NCBI GenBank assembly: GCA_963575645.1
Contig: OY754468.1
Coordinates: 26,622,465 to 26,686,464 of the forward strand
DNA length: 64,000 bases
Direction: 5' to 3'
From: Xanthostigma xanthostigma
Lineage: Eukaryota; Arthropoda; Insecta; Raphidioptera; Raphidiidae
Positions within the stretch are counted from its first letter, which is position 1; every line of letters starts with the position of its first letter. Both the position numbers and the translations under genes were made by a program. Under the pieces are notes generated by a model. It searched no databases. It saw nothing but the letters and a program-made list of their open reading frames with translations, and was not told where the DNA came from. Below are positions 46,001 through 56,500 of the stretch, piece by piece.

Positions 46001-49000
46001 CGTATTATTTGAATCCAGATTATCCAGTGTGATTAATTTTATTCAGATTAATGAGGGTTTACTGCAAGTGTAAATAAGAATTAATCTTAATTGAGAGAAT
46101 GTCCATAAGCGCATATTGTCGTTTAATATTGTGTTTGAGAATAGAGTTTTAAATATGAAAATGTTAGTACATTTAATAAATTTGTGTTCTTTAGAAGAAA
46201 ATACTCCTTCAGTAGAAACAAAGATAGTGGAGAAACAGCCTGATTCGCAAACTCGGAAACGTTCAGGTTCCGATAGTAGTAATAATAGTGGAGCTGTAAA
46301 ACGTAAGTGTTTAGATGAAAGTGCGAAAAAAGAAGAAGTAAAAACAAATGATATCCAAAATGATACAAATAACGAGGCGAATTCCGATGTTGTAATGATA
46401 AGTGATTCTGACGATGAGAAAAAATCAGGTGAGTATTTTTAATATTGATAATAATATGTAGAAAAAAATAAAAATAGTTTATAATTTCATTTTATATTTT
46501 ATAAATAGCTGAAAAAAGTGAAACAAAAACAGAGTCGCCAGTTAAAATGGAAGACCCACAGGCAATAATGGATCGTTTGATGAAACAATGTATGGCCGAA
46601 CAAAATATTACAGCTGGTAGTTTTTCAGATGCACAAGAAAACGACGAGAAATTTGAAAATGACTTGGATGCAAAAATGGACGAAAAACAGGAAGACAAAT
46701 CTGATCAAAATGAGAAGGTACACTCAATTGTTATTTTTTAGGAATTATAAGTTTTAAATGGTTTTATTTATCTTCACGTTCTGTATATTTGTTTATTTAT
46801 GTGAAATCTTGCGACCGATTTTTCACTTACTTCCCGTTATTCGATTGAGTTGAAATTTTGCACACATTCTTATTTCTGATAACAATATAATATTATGGTA
46901 ACTAACTAACCTCCCCGCGTGCGATCGTATTTTCGAATTTTCACCCACTTCGCGCTAACTGAAATTTTGCACATGAGTGTAGTCCCGAAGATAATGTAGC
47001 CTTGAAAGCTTGAAGCTCTCAGAAAGTTGGAAACTGATCAGAAAAATATGTCCTTTGTAATTATCAAACGAAAATAAGATTTTTTTGAAAATAGCGCGAT
47101 TCTCACTATTTAACTGTAAAAGCGAACCCGAAGGTTAAGCTCCTGTAGCGTTTTAGTGGATTGGATAAATATAATTGAAACGAACTAAGCAAATAAAGCA
47201 CACTAAAAACTTAAAAATAAAATAGATGAAAAACTTTTTAAGTTAAAATTGTTTAATCGATGATGTATTAATAATTGTTGTAAAATAATTGTGAGTCAGC
47301 AATCCGGAGTTTTGATCAGACTCAAATAAAATCGTGGGACGCATCCAGTAGAAAACGTTCTTTTGTTGTTGATCGGAAATCTATGTAGGTTTCGACTATT
47401 TTTTTCGATCCTAATATAACTAAATGCGCTCCACGATTTTATTTGAATCTGATAAAAGCCCCAGATTGCTGACTCACAATTATTTTCTAGCATTTAGTAC
47501 ATCATCAATTGTAGAATAAAACCGTTTTTACCTATTTTTTATTATTATTGTAATCACGATAATTATAGGTTACTGAAACCAAAATGGACACCGAAACCAA
47601 AATGGACACCGAAACCAAAATGGACACCGAAACCAAAATGGACACCGAAACCAAAATGGACACCGAAACCAAAATGGATACTGAAATCAAAATGGATACT
47701 GAAAATAAAACAGATGCAAATAAAAGTCCGAGTAGGCGTGGATCTCAAGAAAGTACAACGACAACTAGTACACAAGAAACAGGTTCTGATTCAACCGATT
47801 CAAGTAGTTCGGATGATGAATCTAGCGATGGATCTAGTTCAAGCAGTGACTCTGACAGCAGTGACAGTGAAAATAGTAAACATAGTAAAAACAGTCGTTC
47901 CCGCAAAGTCGTTAAAAGCGCGACTAATATAGATGGTATGTCTGTGTTTTGTTTTTTTTTTTTTTTTTGTTGCTGCTAAGTTGTTCAAGGTGATAATATA
48001 GCATAACCCCAATTTTTGTTTAATGATATTACTGTGTCTAAATTGATAAATTTCACTATTGTGTTATACATAATAATTAATAAGTATTTCATTTATGAAT
48101 GATAAAATAAGAAAGGTGAATATTAAGTCTCAAATACCAATCCACAGATTGCACAAGCTAGTGCAAGGAACGAGGATACTGAATTGAGTGATATAGGGGA
48201 TTGGGAGATAGCGCAATAAGCCCTAGAGGCTGCGATGTTCCTGGTGACAAGCCGACTCCCGTTAAATAACAATAAAAAGTTTCAAATACATATTGTAATA
48301 TTTGATTATGACAAAGTAATTTCATCACAAAGACTGTTGTTTAGGGTTCTGTACATCTGATGAAAAAACGGAACCATTACAGGATCACTGTCATGTCTGT
48401 TCGTCTGTCACAGCTTATTGTCTCCAAATCTGCTGGACGAAAAAAGTTGAAATTTGGTACACATATAGAGTTAAATGACCCAATCATAAGCGTATAGCGT
48501 AAATAATTAAATTCAGATTTTGGGGCGTAATTTTAGGGGACATTACCAAAAAAAAATCAAGTGCACTATGTGATGTATCAATGAAAAGGCTAAATATGAG
48601 AAATACAAATATTTGTTCTTTAATTTCTATATGCATAGTTTAAATGATATTAAAGAAAATATACGAACGTCGAGTATTCCCCCGCCCTCATATCCGAAAC
48701 TACTGAGCTAAAAATTTTACAGGAAAACCTAAGTCGTAGTCCTTACGAAAAACGGAATGGTACGAAACGCTCTCCATACCAGTTTGGCTCGCCCGTGACT
48801 GGTTTTTGTGCTTGTAAAATTATTTTCTCTTAATGCTTATTAACGTTTTATTGTTTTTTTTTTTTTTTTTATATTTGACAGAGGAAAAGCCGCTAACAGC
48901 AAATGAAATAGAACGAATGGTGTCTCAGTGCCTCGAATGTTTGGAGCATTGCATAATTCGTTTTCCTCAGCACTACAAAGCTCTATATCGTATAACGCAA

Positions 49001-52000
49001 TATTACTTTCATAGACCAGAGTCTCAACGAGACATCGGAAAGTGTCGGACACTTCTTTTAAGTCAGTACACATGCAGAGATGGATCTGTAACTCCTGGAC
49101 TGTTTGCTGACCGAAAGAACAATAATTTTTTCAATGTAAGTTTCAAAATTTTTTATTACGGCTGAAACATGACTAAAAATCTATTTAATAAATTGAATAA
49201 ATTCGATTTAAGAAGTGAAAAAGAGGTTCAGAGAAACATATTCCCTATTAATATTCCAAATATTTCAGGGAGTGTGGCGAATTCCCGTTAGCGAAATGGA
49301 TCGAGGTGGTAGTTTTGCGGCGCATATGAGTCGTTGCGTTTCGTTGCTGATGCAAGTGTTACGAGCGAGCGGAGACCATCGTACATTGCTTGATTTGTGC
49401 ATTCAGTTGAAACGTGTACCGGACGCTGACAAGTAATTATGCATTTAAGTTAAAATATTTTGTAAACTCAAATTCACATTCAGATAAAGTGTGGAATCGT
49501 TATGATATAATCAAATTTGGTTTGATCATAATATGTCAATGATAATTTAATTAATGATTAATTTGAGCTTATTTTATATGAGATGCGCGGGTAATTATCT
49601 ATATATATATATATAAATTCTCGTGTCATAACTTGTGCAACTTACGCTATAGGGTAATTTTTATTAAATATTTTGTACAAAGTTCCGGTGTTTTGTGACA
49701 AAAACTGTTTTAGAAACATATAACGACATCTGATAGAATTTAATCAAAGCTATTAGCTTAGAAGCAAACAAAAATAAATTGTTTTAGCGACATCTGTTAT
49801 AATTCGCTCAAAGCTATTTAGTTCAGAAGCAGATCTGGTAGAATTTACTCAAAGCTATTAGTTCAGACGCTGGGCCGGAAACGAAATACATTTTACAGAA
49901 TTATATCTATCGTACCCGAGTGAAACCGGGACAGACCGCTATTTCAAATAATAAGGCGGAAACGGAATTTAAAAACATCGTAAATTGAATGGAAGTCTAT
50001 TATAAAATTAGCATATTGTTTTGTTAAAAGTCCAGGAACTGTTTACGGCTGCTTGTCTGTCATAGTACCTACTAATTAGTGACGTAACGAATATACGCAT
50101 TTACGATACTCATGCTAACTTAGCGGAGGGTGAATGCTAGTATAATAATATGTTTAATGGAGATATGGTTTTGCAGGGTTGCAGAAAGCATTGTCAGAAA
50201 ATCTGATTTGTATGACAGAGAGACAGATAGTAGGCGTTCTATGGTAATAATATGTATACATTTTTCAGGAGATATTTACGAGATGCAGAGCGAGAGCAAC
50301 TTTCTCAACAAGCACTGTCTCTGTGCGTCCAGTGCGTTAAAGAATTATTGCGAGCTCTGGCAGCTGGTAAATGGATTGTAACTAGTCCTTCCGGCACGAA
50401 TACAATTGTAACCGAAGCGCCTGCTGCACCGTCACATACTTCTAACTGGGATCCTAATCCCGCTTCGACTCTTTTGTTGGATGTTTATCGTTCATATCAA
50501 AAAGCACAAAAACATCTCATTCATAAGGAATCAGCTTTTGCGGCCTTGTTGTCCGATACGTACAAACAGTACATGAACGGAAAGGTATTACAGTTGTTTG
50601 TCATACTGTATGTTTACGATTACCGTAATTTACATAATTTTTGTTAATAATTGCAGTTGCCGGAATGTGTAAATGTTGTCGATTTGGCAGTCAAATTTTG
50701 TCACCAGCGATTGGCTGCAAATCGAATGGCGTCACAGCAAGGCTATTCTCACAGTTCATCGAACAATACAAATCAGTTAATTGGACATCAAGTTGGAAGT
50801 TCGACGGTAAGTAAGGTAATTTTCCAGAATTAATTTTTTATTTATTTTAATAGCTTCTTAGATATTACTAAAAATTACTTCTCATCGTGTTTGAACGCAT
50901 TTAGCGTGCGTGATATTTTTAATTAAAAGTTTATGTAAATGTTTCCGCATATTTCAGTTTACAAGTACGACGAATCAGCGTAAGCCTGTAACCAACAAAT
51001 CGTTACCATCTTCTGGAAGACCACGTGGCCGACCCCCAAATATTAATAAATACGATTTATTGGGATCTTCAAGTAAATATTTAAATGCCGCATCGATGGC
51101 ATCGGCGGCCAGTCTCAATTATCCATCGACCTCAGTTGCGTCCAGTCTTGGTTACTTTCCATTTAATCCAATGCTTTTGAGCGCTGCTATGGACCCAACT
51201 ACACTGTCTATGATGATGAATTATCAAGAATTGATGCGATATTCAGGAAGTTATCCATTCACCAGTCAGTCTCAGAACATTTTAAAAAATTATCCGAGCG
51301 TGTCAACTTCTACAAATTCACCGAATGTATCGAGTTTTTATCCGCCAACGAAAGATTTAACTCAAATGATCAGTAATTTTTATTCTAAAGATGCGTCGAA
51401 AATGAATCTTGCCAGTCAGATTTCTTCAAAGGAATCCACTAAAAGTCACGCTGGTAATAATCCGTTTGCAAATACGTTTAAAAATAAATTTCCAAGTTCG
51501 GCGATGTTGACGCCAAAAGAATTATTTCCAAAGCCTAGCAGTTCAAAAGAAAAACATAAATTGACGCAACGTAAAGATGCTAGTAAATTGGATTTGAAGA
51601 CGTTTAACAAGGATATTTTATTTAAAGATCATCCCGCTATATCTATAACGCCAGTAGTGCCGAACCCTGTTGTACCGAAGTCGCAACCTCTTCCGTCACT
51701 TTCATCTACTAGTCCAAATAAGACATTGCAACAGAAGTTAGCAGAGCAGAGACAGAAGCAAAATTCGTCAAGCCCATCGAAATCAATAAGTCAGATTTTG
51801 TCAACTCATAAAATATCAGTAACTCCACCTCCTGCGCATTCTCCATCTTTCTCTGCGCCTCCTGCGCATTCAAAAACCAGTCCCTACAAACCAGAAACTA
51901 TCAATAAGAACCCCTTGCCAGCTCATTTTAACAGTTCACCGATAAAAAATACATCGTCAATTATCCCTAAACAGCCATATATATCTCCGCCCCAAATTGC

Positions 52001-52409
52001 TCCTGTGAACAAACCGAAACAAGCCGTTCAAATTAATAAAAATTCTTTACCTGCTCTTCCATCCTCTTTGACAATTACGCAGGCGCTACCGCAAGGCCAG
52101 CCAAGTTCTTCAGTGATAAAACCGCCTGAGTCAGCTTTATCGATAACGCATGTAAGTCAACCGGCACCAAATAAATCGCAGACGTCGAAGCTAATGAATT
52201 TCCGTAAAGTGAACATAAAGAAATCGTTTCAACAAAACGTTTCAGGAAATGGTTCAGAAACAGGTGTTCCAAATAGATCTACAAATAAAGATTTATCGAC
52301 AAGTTTCAATGTCAATTTACCATCATCTTTAAGTGTAATAAAGAAACAAAACATTCAAAATGTTAAGAAAACGACAGAAGATGTTGAAATTATCACATTG
52401 GATGACTGA
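25002..52409 (+). CDS. CABIN1: CABIN1 (calcineurin-binding protein cabin-1), TPR subunit of the HIRA histone chaperone complex
   Basis: Twenty-nine exons in frame, ~2652 residues: 25002-25088, 25535-25768, 25838-25939, 26659-26867, 27800-28025, 28105-29348, 30428-30571, 30985-31200, 32021-32155, 32582-32753, 33757-33878, 33961-34147, 34537-34693, 36279-36429, 36516-36650, 37104-37272, 37509-37781, 39377-39558, 40595-40768, 40863-41055, 44745-45045, 46195-46428, 46509-46717, 47569-47935, 48882-49135, 49269-49432, 50269-50584, 50657-50806, 50958-52409. Order and motifs follow human CABIN1 (~2220 residues): [10 protein letters not shown] start, TPRs at 30-190, [76 protein letters not shown]1 binds HIRA and UBN1 for H3.3 deposition and, in mammals, calcineurin and MEF2. 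Exon 6 is a large acidic insert; exon 24 has a TETKMD repeat and Ser/Asp tract; an AT-hook (GRPRGRPP) is at 2189-2196. The intron after 45045 is GC-AG. Confidence 0.95.
26142..26515 (+). mobile_element. GGCCGCTGCACA-ended element, copy A
   Basis: Shares long stretches with copy B at 29834 (GGCTGGGTACGAAGCTGGAAAT, CAAGATAGGTTTTAA, CAACAGACACGTTTTGCTCT) but stops before the right inverted terminus. Lies in CABIN1 intron 3. Confidence 0.7.
27205..27570. mobile_element. hAT-type MITE with perfect 8-bp target duplication
   Basis: Inverted ends TAGAGCTGTAA and TTACAGCTCTA are flanked by TTGACCAC at 27197-27204 and 27571-27578. An 8-bp duplication with TAG/CTA ends is characteristic of the hAT superfamily. 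Internal subterminal CCCGTTACT repeats; no transposase. In CABIN1 intron 4. Confidence 0.85.
29573..29800. repeat. Partial 'CGGAACGGC' family fragment
   Basis: TTTCAAAAGTCTCAGAACGGC and the following stretch with GGCAACCCC resemble parts of the element at 7879-8500. Truncated by or adjacent to the element starting at 29834. Confidence 0.45.
29834..30265 (+). mobile_element. GGCCGCTGCACA-ended element, copy B (both termini present)
   Basis: Begins GGCCGCTGCACATGAGACTAG and ends with the near-complement CTAGCCTCGTGTGCAGGGGCC, defining the inverted repeats of this family. Copies A and the fragment at 6010 match it. Noncoding, in CABIN1 intron 6. Confidence 0.7.
31233..31952. mobile_element. Foldback element with ~340-bp arms
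   Basis: GCTACGGAGAAAATGGG, GGCGGAAGATAAAGAGCCGC and CGACAAATATTCAAAATTAT on the left arm all recur inverted on the right arm around a short centre near 31600. Lies in CABIN1 intron 8. Confidence 0.75.
33021..33495. repeat. LINE-like fragment in CABIN1 intron 10
   Basis: Ends near CTAGATGCC...GCCCGGGTG and CCGGGCAGCTAGTG, a composition seen at borders of arthropod non-LTR elements. No usable reading frame. Confidence 0.35.
34179..34444. mobile_element. MITE with TTAGAGAGGAG ends
   Basis: TTAGAGAGGAG and CTCCTCTCTAA bound a GC-richer body. The body resembles 5810-5935 (ACTGAACTCCAAGC, CTAAGTTGA, GATATACCAGGC), so at least two copies are present. In CABIN1 intron 12. Confidence 0.6.
35545..36208 (+). 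mobile_element. Element with CGTGATAACGT termini, long copy
   Basis: The left end (GTAAAGTCGGTTTACGGACG, TACGTGATAACGTA) and right end (CAGGGTCAGGCGGAACGTTA, AAGACGTTATCACGTCA) both reappear, inverted, in a shorter copy at 63227-63412. Noncoding, in CABIN1 intron 13. Confidence 0.65.
37801..38704. mobile_element. Composite element: host copy of the 'GAAGTTTCACTTCTAACGCG' family split by a nested palindromic element
   Basis: The outer parts (37801-37995 and 38305-38704) match, in opposite orientation, the element at 45555-45880 (CTTCACTTTTCGTCTGATCC, AAGAAGTTTCACTTCTAACG). The inner part, 38009-38291, is the palindromic element described separately. In CABIN1 intron 17. Confidence 0.65.
38009..38291. 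mobile_element. Palindromic small element, copy 1, with hammerhead-like core and 13-bp flanking repeats
   Basis: Left end ATCTTTGATTAACGTCTGAT, right end TTTTATTTATTGA; the two arms are near-complements. AGAAAGACTTAAA flanks both sides (ending 38008; 38292-38304). Each arm carries the block CTGAAGA...GGTCC...GGATT-GAAAC on opposite strands (right arm 38192-38220). This resembles the conserved core of a hammerhead ribozyme (CUGANGA, stem II, GAAA), though an extra A precedes stem II. Confidence 0.65.
38722..38886. mobile_element. Short MITE, family 'GTTCGTT-CAAGCAGC', copy 2
   Basis: GTTCGTTCCAAGCAGCCGCG and its complement form the ends; the centre contains repeated TGCGCAAGAC words. Same family as 6676-6832. 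Confidence 0.75.
38998..39084 (+). repeat. tRNA-Leu-like SINE head
   Basis: GATCGAGCGGTCTAAGGCGC matches the D-arm/A box of tRNA-Leu, and GGGTTCTAATCCC is a T-arm/B box, but the acceptor stem does not pair and the anticodon loop is degenerate. It is followed by an A/T-rich tail, so a tRNA-derived SINE or pseudogene is more likely than a working tRNA. Confidence 0.5.
39125..39275 (+). repeat. Tandem ~60-bp repeats downstream of the SINE head
   Basis: Three diverged units share ATCGAACTAAAAAGTG, AATAAATAT and AAAAAACTAAAAAACACG. An inverted trace of the unit occurs at ~39295-39335. Confidence 0.65.
39711..40411. mobile_element. piggyBac-like MITE, copy 1 (TTAA target)
   Basis: Ends GGAGGTTGAGCCGTT and AACGGATCAACCTCC lie directly inside TTAA at 39711-39714 and 40408-40411. 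TTAA duplication is the mark of piggyBac-type elements. No transposase. A second full copy, inverted, lies at 59124-59803 in REV1. Confidence 0.8.
41914..42784. mobile_element. hAT-type MITE cluster (TAGGGATG...CATCCCTA) with a second one nested
   Basis: Outer ends TAGGGATGAACATCGATG and CGATGCTCATCCCTA. Inside, 41938-42455 matches the separate element at 53928 (ATCCGTATCCGCGGATATC, CCGGCACATCACTA). A third palindrome at 42222-42335 (GCACATCGATCTTTGGAAAG and complement) is nested again. No clear 8-bp duplication was found for the outer element. In CABIN1 intron 20. Confidence 0.6.
43560..43905. mobile_element. Palindromic small element, copy 2
   Basis: Same left end as copy 1 (ATCTTTGATTAACG) and the same arms, more diverged. 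The minus-strand core at 43665-43696 is the best preserved in the window: GGTCC and GGACC form a perfect five-pair stem around AAATCT, followed by GAAACG. No flanking duplication is obvious. Confidence 0.6.
45555..45880. mobile_element. Second copy of the 'GAAGTTTCACTTCTAACGCG' family
   Basis: CGCGTTAGAAGTGAAACTTC and GCGCTTCACTTTTCGTCTGA match, inverted, the two halves of 37801-38704. Uninterrupted here, in CABIN1 intron 21. Confidence 0.65.
46800..47160 (+). repeat. Dispersed insect repeat fragment
   Basis: Contains two copies of a GAAATTTTGCACA block with flanking GCGACCGATTTTTCAC and TTTCGAATTTTCACCC, of the kind found in 3' ends of non-LTR elements. No coding sequence. Confidence 0.4.
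47282..47487. mobile_element. Short MITE with TTGTGAGTCAGCAA ends
   Basis: ATTGTGAGTCAGCAAT and ATTGCTGACTCACAAT form the ends; the arms also share AAATCGTG and AAATAAAATC words. In CABIN1 intron 23. Confidence 0.65.
47572..47715 (+). repeat. 18-bp coding minisatellite in CABIN1 exon 24
   Basis: Eight units encode TETKMD six times, then TEIKMD and TENKTD. Units 2-5 are identical at the DNA level, which suggests recent expansion by slippage or unequal exchange. Confidence 0.9.
48345..48800 (+). repeat. Dispersed repeat ('GGTTCTGTACATC...AAACGGAACC')
   Basis: Matches in outline the common insect repeat with AAAAACGGAACC, GGATCACT, and TTGAAATTTGGTACACATA. Probably the 3' end of a non-LTR element; noncoding. 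Confidence 0.4.
49590..50130 (-). mobile_element. LINE-like tail in CABIN1 intron 26
   Basis: TATATATAAATTCTCGTGTCA at the left is the complement of the tail at 13850-13880, with a (TA)n run. The body holds three repeats of a TTT-CTCAAAGCTATTAG-TTCAGA block at 49740-49870. No reverse transcriptase frame. Confidence 0.45.
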
Positions 52410-52555
52410 AAATAGTGATTAATTACTATACGATTAAATCGTAACTGAAATTTGGCATTATTGGCATGCCAATAAGTAGTGCATGCATGCAAAAGCAATG
52501 CAGAACCATAGAATGTTCTGTAGATATTATGGCAGAACACAATAGCAGAGACAAT

Positions 52556-52784
52556 AGCTACGTTCCAACCTCTCTCTGAGCAGTAATATTATCGTCAGTT
52601 ATTCTCTGTAGATAAAACGAAAATGTTTAGTATCGGTTTTGTGCGCATGCGTCAACTTTGCACTGTTTCGTGGCTTAAAGGACAGTTCTAGAACCGTTCT
52701 AATCTTAGTTGGAGCACGTTTTAGCTACTGCGCATGATTGTGACGATAATATTACCGTTCGCAGAGAGGTTGGAACAAAGCTAA
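52556..52784. mobile_element. MITE with GTTCCAACCTCTC ends in the CABIN1 3' region
   Basis: TAGCTACGTTCCAACCTCTC and GAGAGGTTGGAACAAAGCTA bound it. It shares the GTTCCAA/TTACCGTTCGC character of the 38722 element and may be a relative. It lies between the CABIN1 stop and its polyadenylation signal, so it is probably transcribed. Confidence 0.65.
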
Positions 52785-53010
52785 TTACACAATAGTCAGC
52801 TACAGATAGTGCTGTGGTATGTCACAAAGCCACTTTCAGGCGCATATGATGAAGCAGTACATAGCATGTTGATATGTAGGTTCATTAGCAAATGTATGAA
52901 CTATGTAAGGTCGAAGTACAGTTTATTATTTGTAGCTATCTTTACAGTACCTCGTTTGTGGAACGAATTTTTAAGTTTAAAAAATTATGAGATAACCATC
53001 TAAATATTAT

Positions 53011-53016
53011 AATAAA
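53011..53016 (+). promoter_or_regulatory. Candidate polyadenylation signal of CABIN1
   Basis: AATAAA about 600 bp after the stop and 500 bp before the REV1 start codon. Confidence 0.45.
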
Positions 53017-53512
53017 TTAAATATTGCCTGTGAAATGATTTTTTTTAATGTTTAGTGTGTACACATTGTAGAGTAAAATTGTATTAGATTTAATTTTTTT
53101 GTATTATGTGCCAATATAAACATCCCCTAGAAATAATCTTTTTTTTTTTATTTCATTGTTGATCATAAGGTACAAACGTGGACGGAATAACGTTTTGTGT
53201 GTTACGATATAAAATTAACAGTTTTAGAAGGTGTTTGAATTTTAACATTTTTGTAGAAACCTCGCTGCGGAACGTTGGTGGCGCCGCTATTTTCGGTGTA
53301 TAAACGAAAAACGTCATTGCATATCCCATCTCTATAGTCTAGATATCTGTCCTCCATACATCTGTCATATATTATCTAAACGTCATTCGTGTTTTTATGA
53401 ACATAACCTATAACCATAAATGCTCATTGCTATGAGTATTTTTTATTTTTACAGTATTTTTATATATTTTAATGCAATTTTTTAAATTTATACAAATATA
53501 TTTTTATTTAAA

Positions 53513-56500
53513 ATGCGTAGGAGACCAGAAAATGACAGCGATAACGGTTTTGCAGAATGGGTAAATTATTTTTCATGTACCTATTATAATATTTTTTTTA
53601 ATTAAATAAAGGGATTATAAATATGTTTATAGATAATAATTTATAACACACCAAAATGAGCCTATGCGCTGTACGTGTTACAGAGTAAGGGACAATTGAC
53701 ATAATATGATCTTTGAACCTAAGGCACTATAGGGCTCCAGACACCAGTATTCATTTGCCACCTAGTTATGTTATTGTGTAGTGTGCACGTAAATGTTTTG
53801 AGTAGTATTATTTACTAGAGAGATTGTAGATTATAGACGCTCAATATCTGAGGTTATCAGTGTCTTATTTACTAGAGCCAAGTGCTGGGTATCATTCGCA
53901 TACTTCGGAATTTGGATACGTTATGAATAGTGATGTGCCGGATATCCGTATCCGCGGATATCGGAGGGAGAAAAAAGATCTGTATCCGTTACATTTTGAC
54001 GGATCTTTTATGTTTTTAAATTTCATTATGTATGTGAAATTCTAAATATAGGTAGCAATAAAATACTATTAAATTACATTTTAATTAATTTATATTTCAG
54101 AAAATTACATATTGATGTTTGGCACATTTATATTGCAAAAATTAAATCTTTAAACATTTATTGTAGTGAGTTACCAATAGTACCTGAGTAAAAAAATTGA
54201 TATCCCTATCCATATTCGCGGACCTGGACACTAATGATCCGTATTCATATCCGTATCCGCGGATGTACATTTTTGACGATCCGGCACATCACTAACTATG
54301 AATATTCAGTCACAGTATTTGAATAATGTTCCAATTTTATATCCATTATTTGGTAATGTATCCGTATTTAACTTTAATTCGAATACCGACAATATTCGAG
54401 TAGAGTATTCGGATACATTAACTGTATTCAAATACTGTCTAATAGAACCCAAATACAGTTTAGTTTGAATTTCGTTGAAATGTAGCTAGATCACTAGGTG
54501 CCAACAAATGTGTATAATAAGATGCCAAAATAGTAGAAGCGACTCATCATTATGCGCTTAATGGAGCGGCAATTCAATGAAACAGTGTGACGCATACCCG
54601 CCTTATGCATAAGAACTGTGCTGTTTATTACTTATATTAGTACATTGTGAAACAGAGGTGTATGATTCACTCTTAAATTTTGTTTCAAATACTTAATAGC
54701 AAAGTATCTGATATCTGAAAAAATGGAGGGTTAATTGCTGGAGTAAAAAGTATGTACCTCGCAATAGTAAATATTGTCCAGGCCCGACACTCAAATTCCA
54801 TCGACCGGTATTCGTATCCAGCTTTGATATTAACTCTATTACGATTTTGTTTCATTCCCTGAGTAAAACACATTAATTGTATTACTTCCAACACCTATTA
54901 GTCCAAGAACGATCTTCGTGAAATACCTAAAATCTCAAACGGCTAAAAATTTCAGGGATCGTTCTTGGGGTTACAAGAAACTATTCTGACTATGAAAAAG
55001 TGTGCTCCGATTTGCAGTTAGGGTAGAAACCGCCCCTTTAAATTTTGTTTTCTAATTATCTCACAAACTATGAGATATATGAAAAAAGGTTTCGACAAAA
55101 AGTTGTAGATTTTTATATTTGCTACGAAAAAGTGCTCCGCCCTCTTACCCCTATCTGCAATAGTTTACCCATAAATCGCCCCTAAAGGTAAAAAAATTGA
55201 AAATCATTATTTTTCTCGACTGATTCGGGTGTTTTGTGACATTTTGAGAAGAAATTATTCTTGGTATTTTCTTCAAAAAACGATTATTTTAGAAATTACC
55301 AAAAAACGGATATTACCCCCTTTGCACAATAGTGTAATCTAATTGTCGTGAATTATTATAAAGAAATCGTATCCATGATTTTAAAATGTAAAACAAACTT
55401 AAAATAAACGTTACCATAACTATAATTCAAAATCAAACTTGAGAATTCAAAAAATTTGAATTATATTTTTACATTTATTTTAGAAATTTATTTGTACCGT
55501 TGTTTACGTGGCGTGTTTCTACGGTTTTTTAAACAAAATTTTTTAAATGGAAGTCACAGAAATGCCGCGCAAAAAAGACACGTTTCAATAATAATCAAAA
55601 CATCTTGCCCAAAAAGTATATTTTTTTTTATTTCAATAAGAATGTTTTATTGAATGATTCCATGTGTTTGATAATTTTTAATATGATAATTATTGATTTT
55701 AAAATTATTTTCAAAAATTTTGCATATAATAGGTACCTATATTATGTTATGAATACTAACATTCGAATTTTTACTATTTTTTATTTATTGTTAAAAAATT
55801 ATAATCAACATAAACTTGTTACCATGTTTTTTGTCTTATATTAATTGCTATGGTTAGTAATTAATGTTGATTTTCATAATTATTGTTTTTAATTTTCTGC
55901 ATGTACTTGAAAAAGTCTAAGTCTATAGACGTCTATAGACTTAGAGTTTTTCAAGTACATACAGAAAATGAAAAACAATAATTATGAAAATCAACATGAC
56001 AAAAAACATGGTAACAAGTTTATGTTGACTATAAACTTTTAACAATAAATAATAAAAATTCGAATGTATAAAAATATTTAACAAATTCAATTTCAGAAAA
56101 ATTTTTTGAGTGAATTTTTTTATGTAGGTAGATAGGTATACTGACAAGCGAAATACAATATTATTATATCCTGACATAAAATTAAATGCATAGGTAGGTA
56201 TACATAGGAAAAAATACGAAAAACGAAAAATAATAATTATGTTGCGACATAAGTAATTATAATTATTTAGGATTCTTCTCTTGAAAAAATAAGATTATTT
56301 TTATGATCTTGTGACAAAAAATATAATGTAAGGGCATAATTTTATTATTTTTCTTCAGGATATTTTAAGTTAAAAAATATTTTCAAAAAAAAATTCTGAA
56401 ATTGAAAGTGTTAAATATTTTTATATAATATTTTGTAAAAATACTTTACGGTTTAAATAGTAAAACGGAGTACCATACCCCCTAACTTATATTAATTGCT

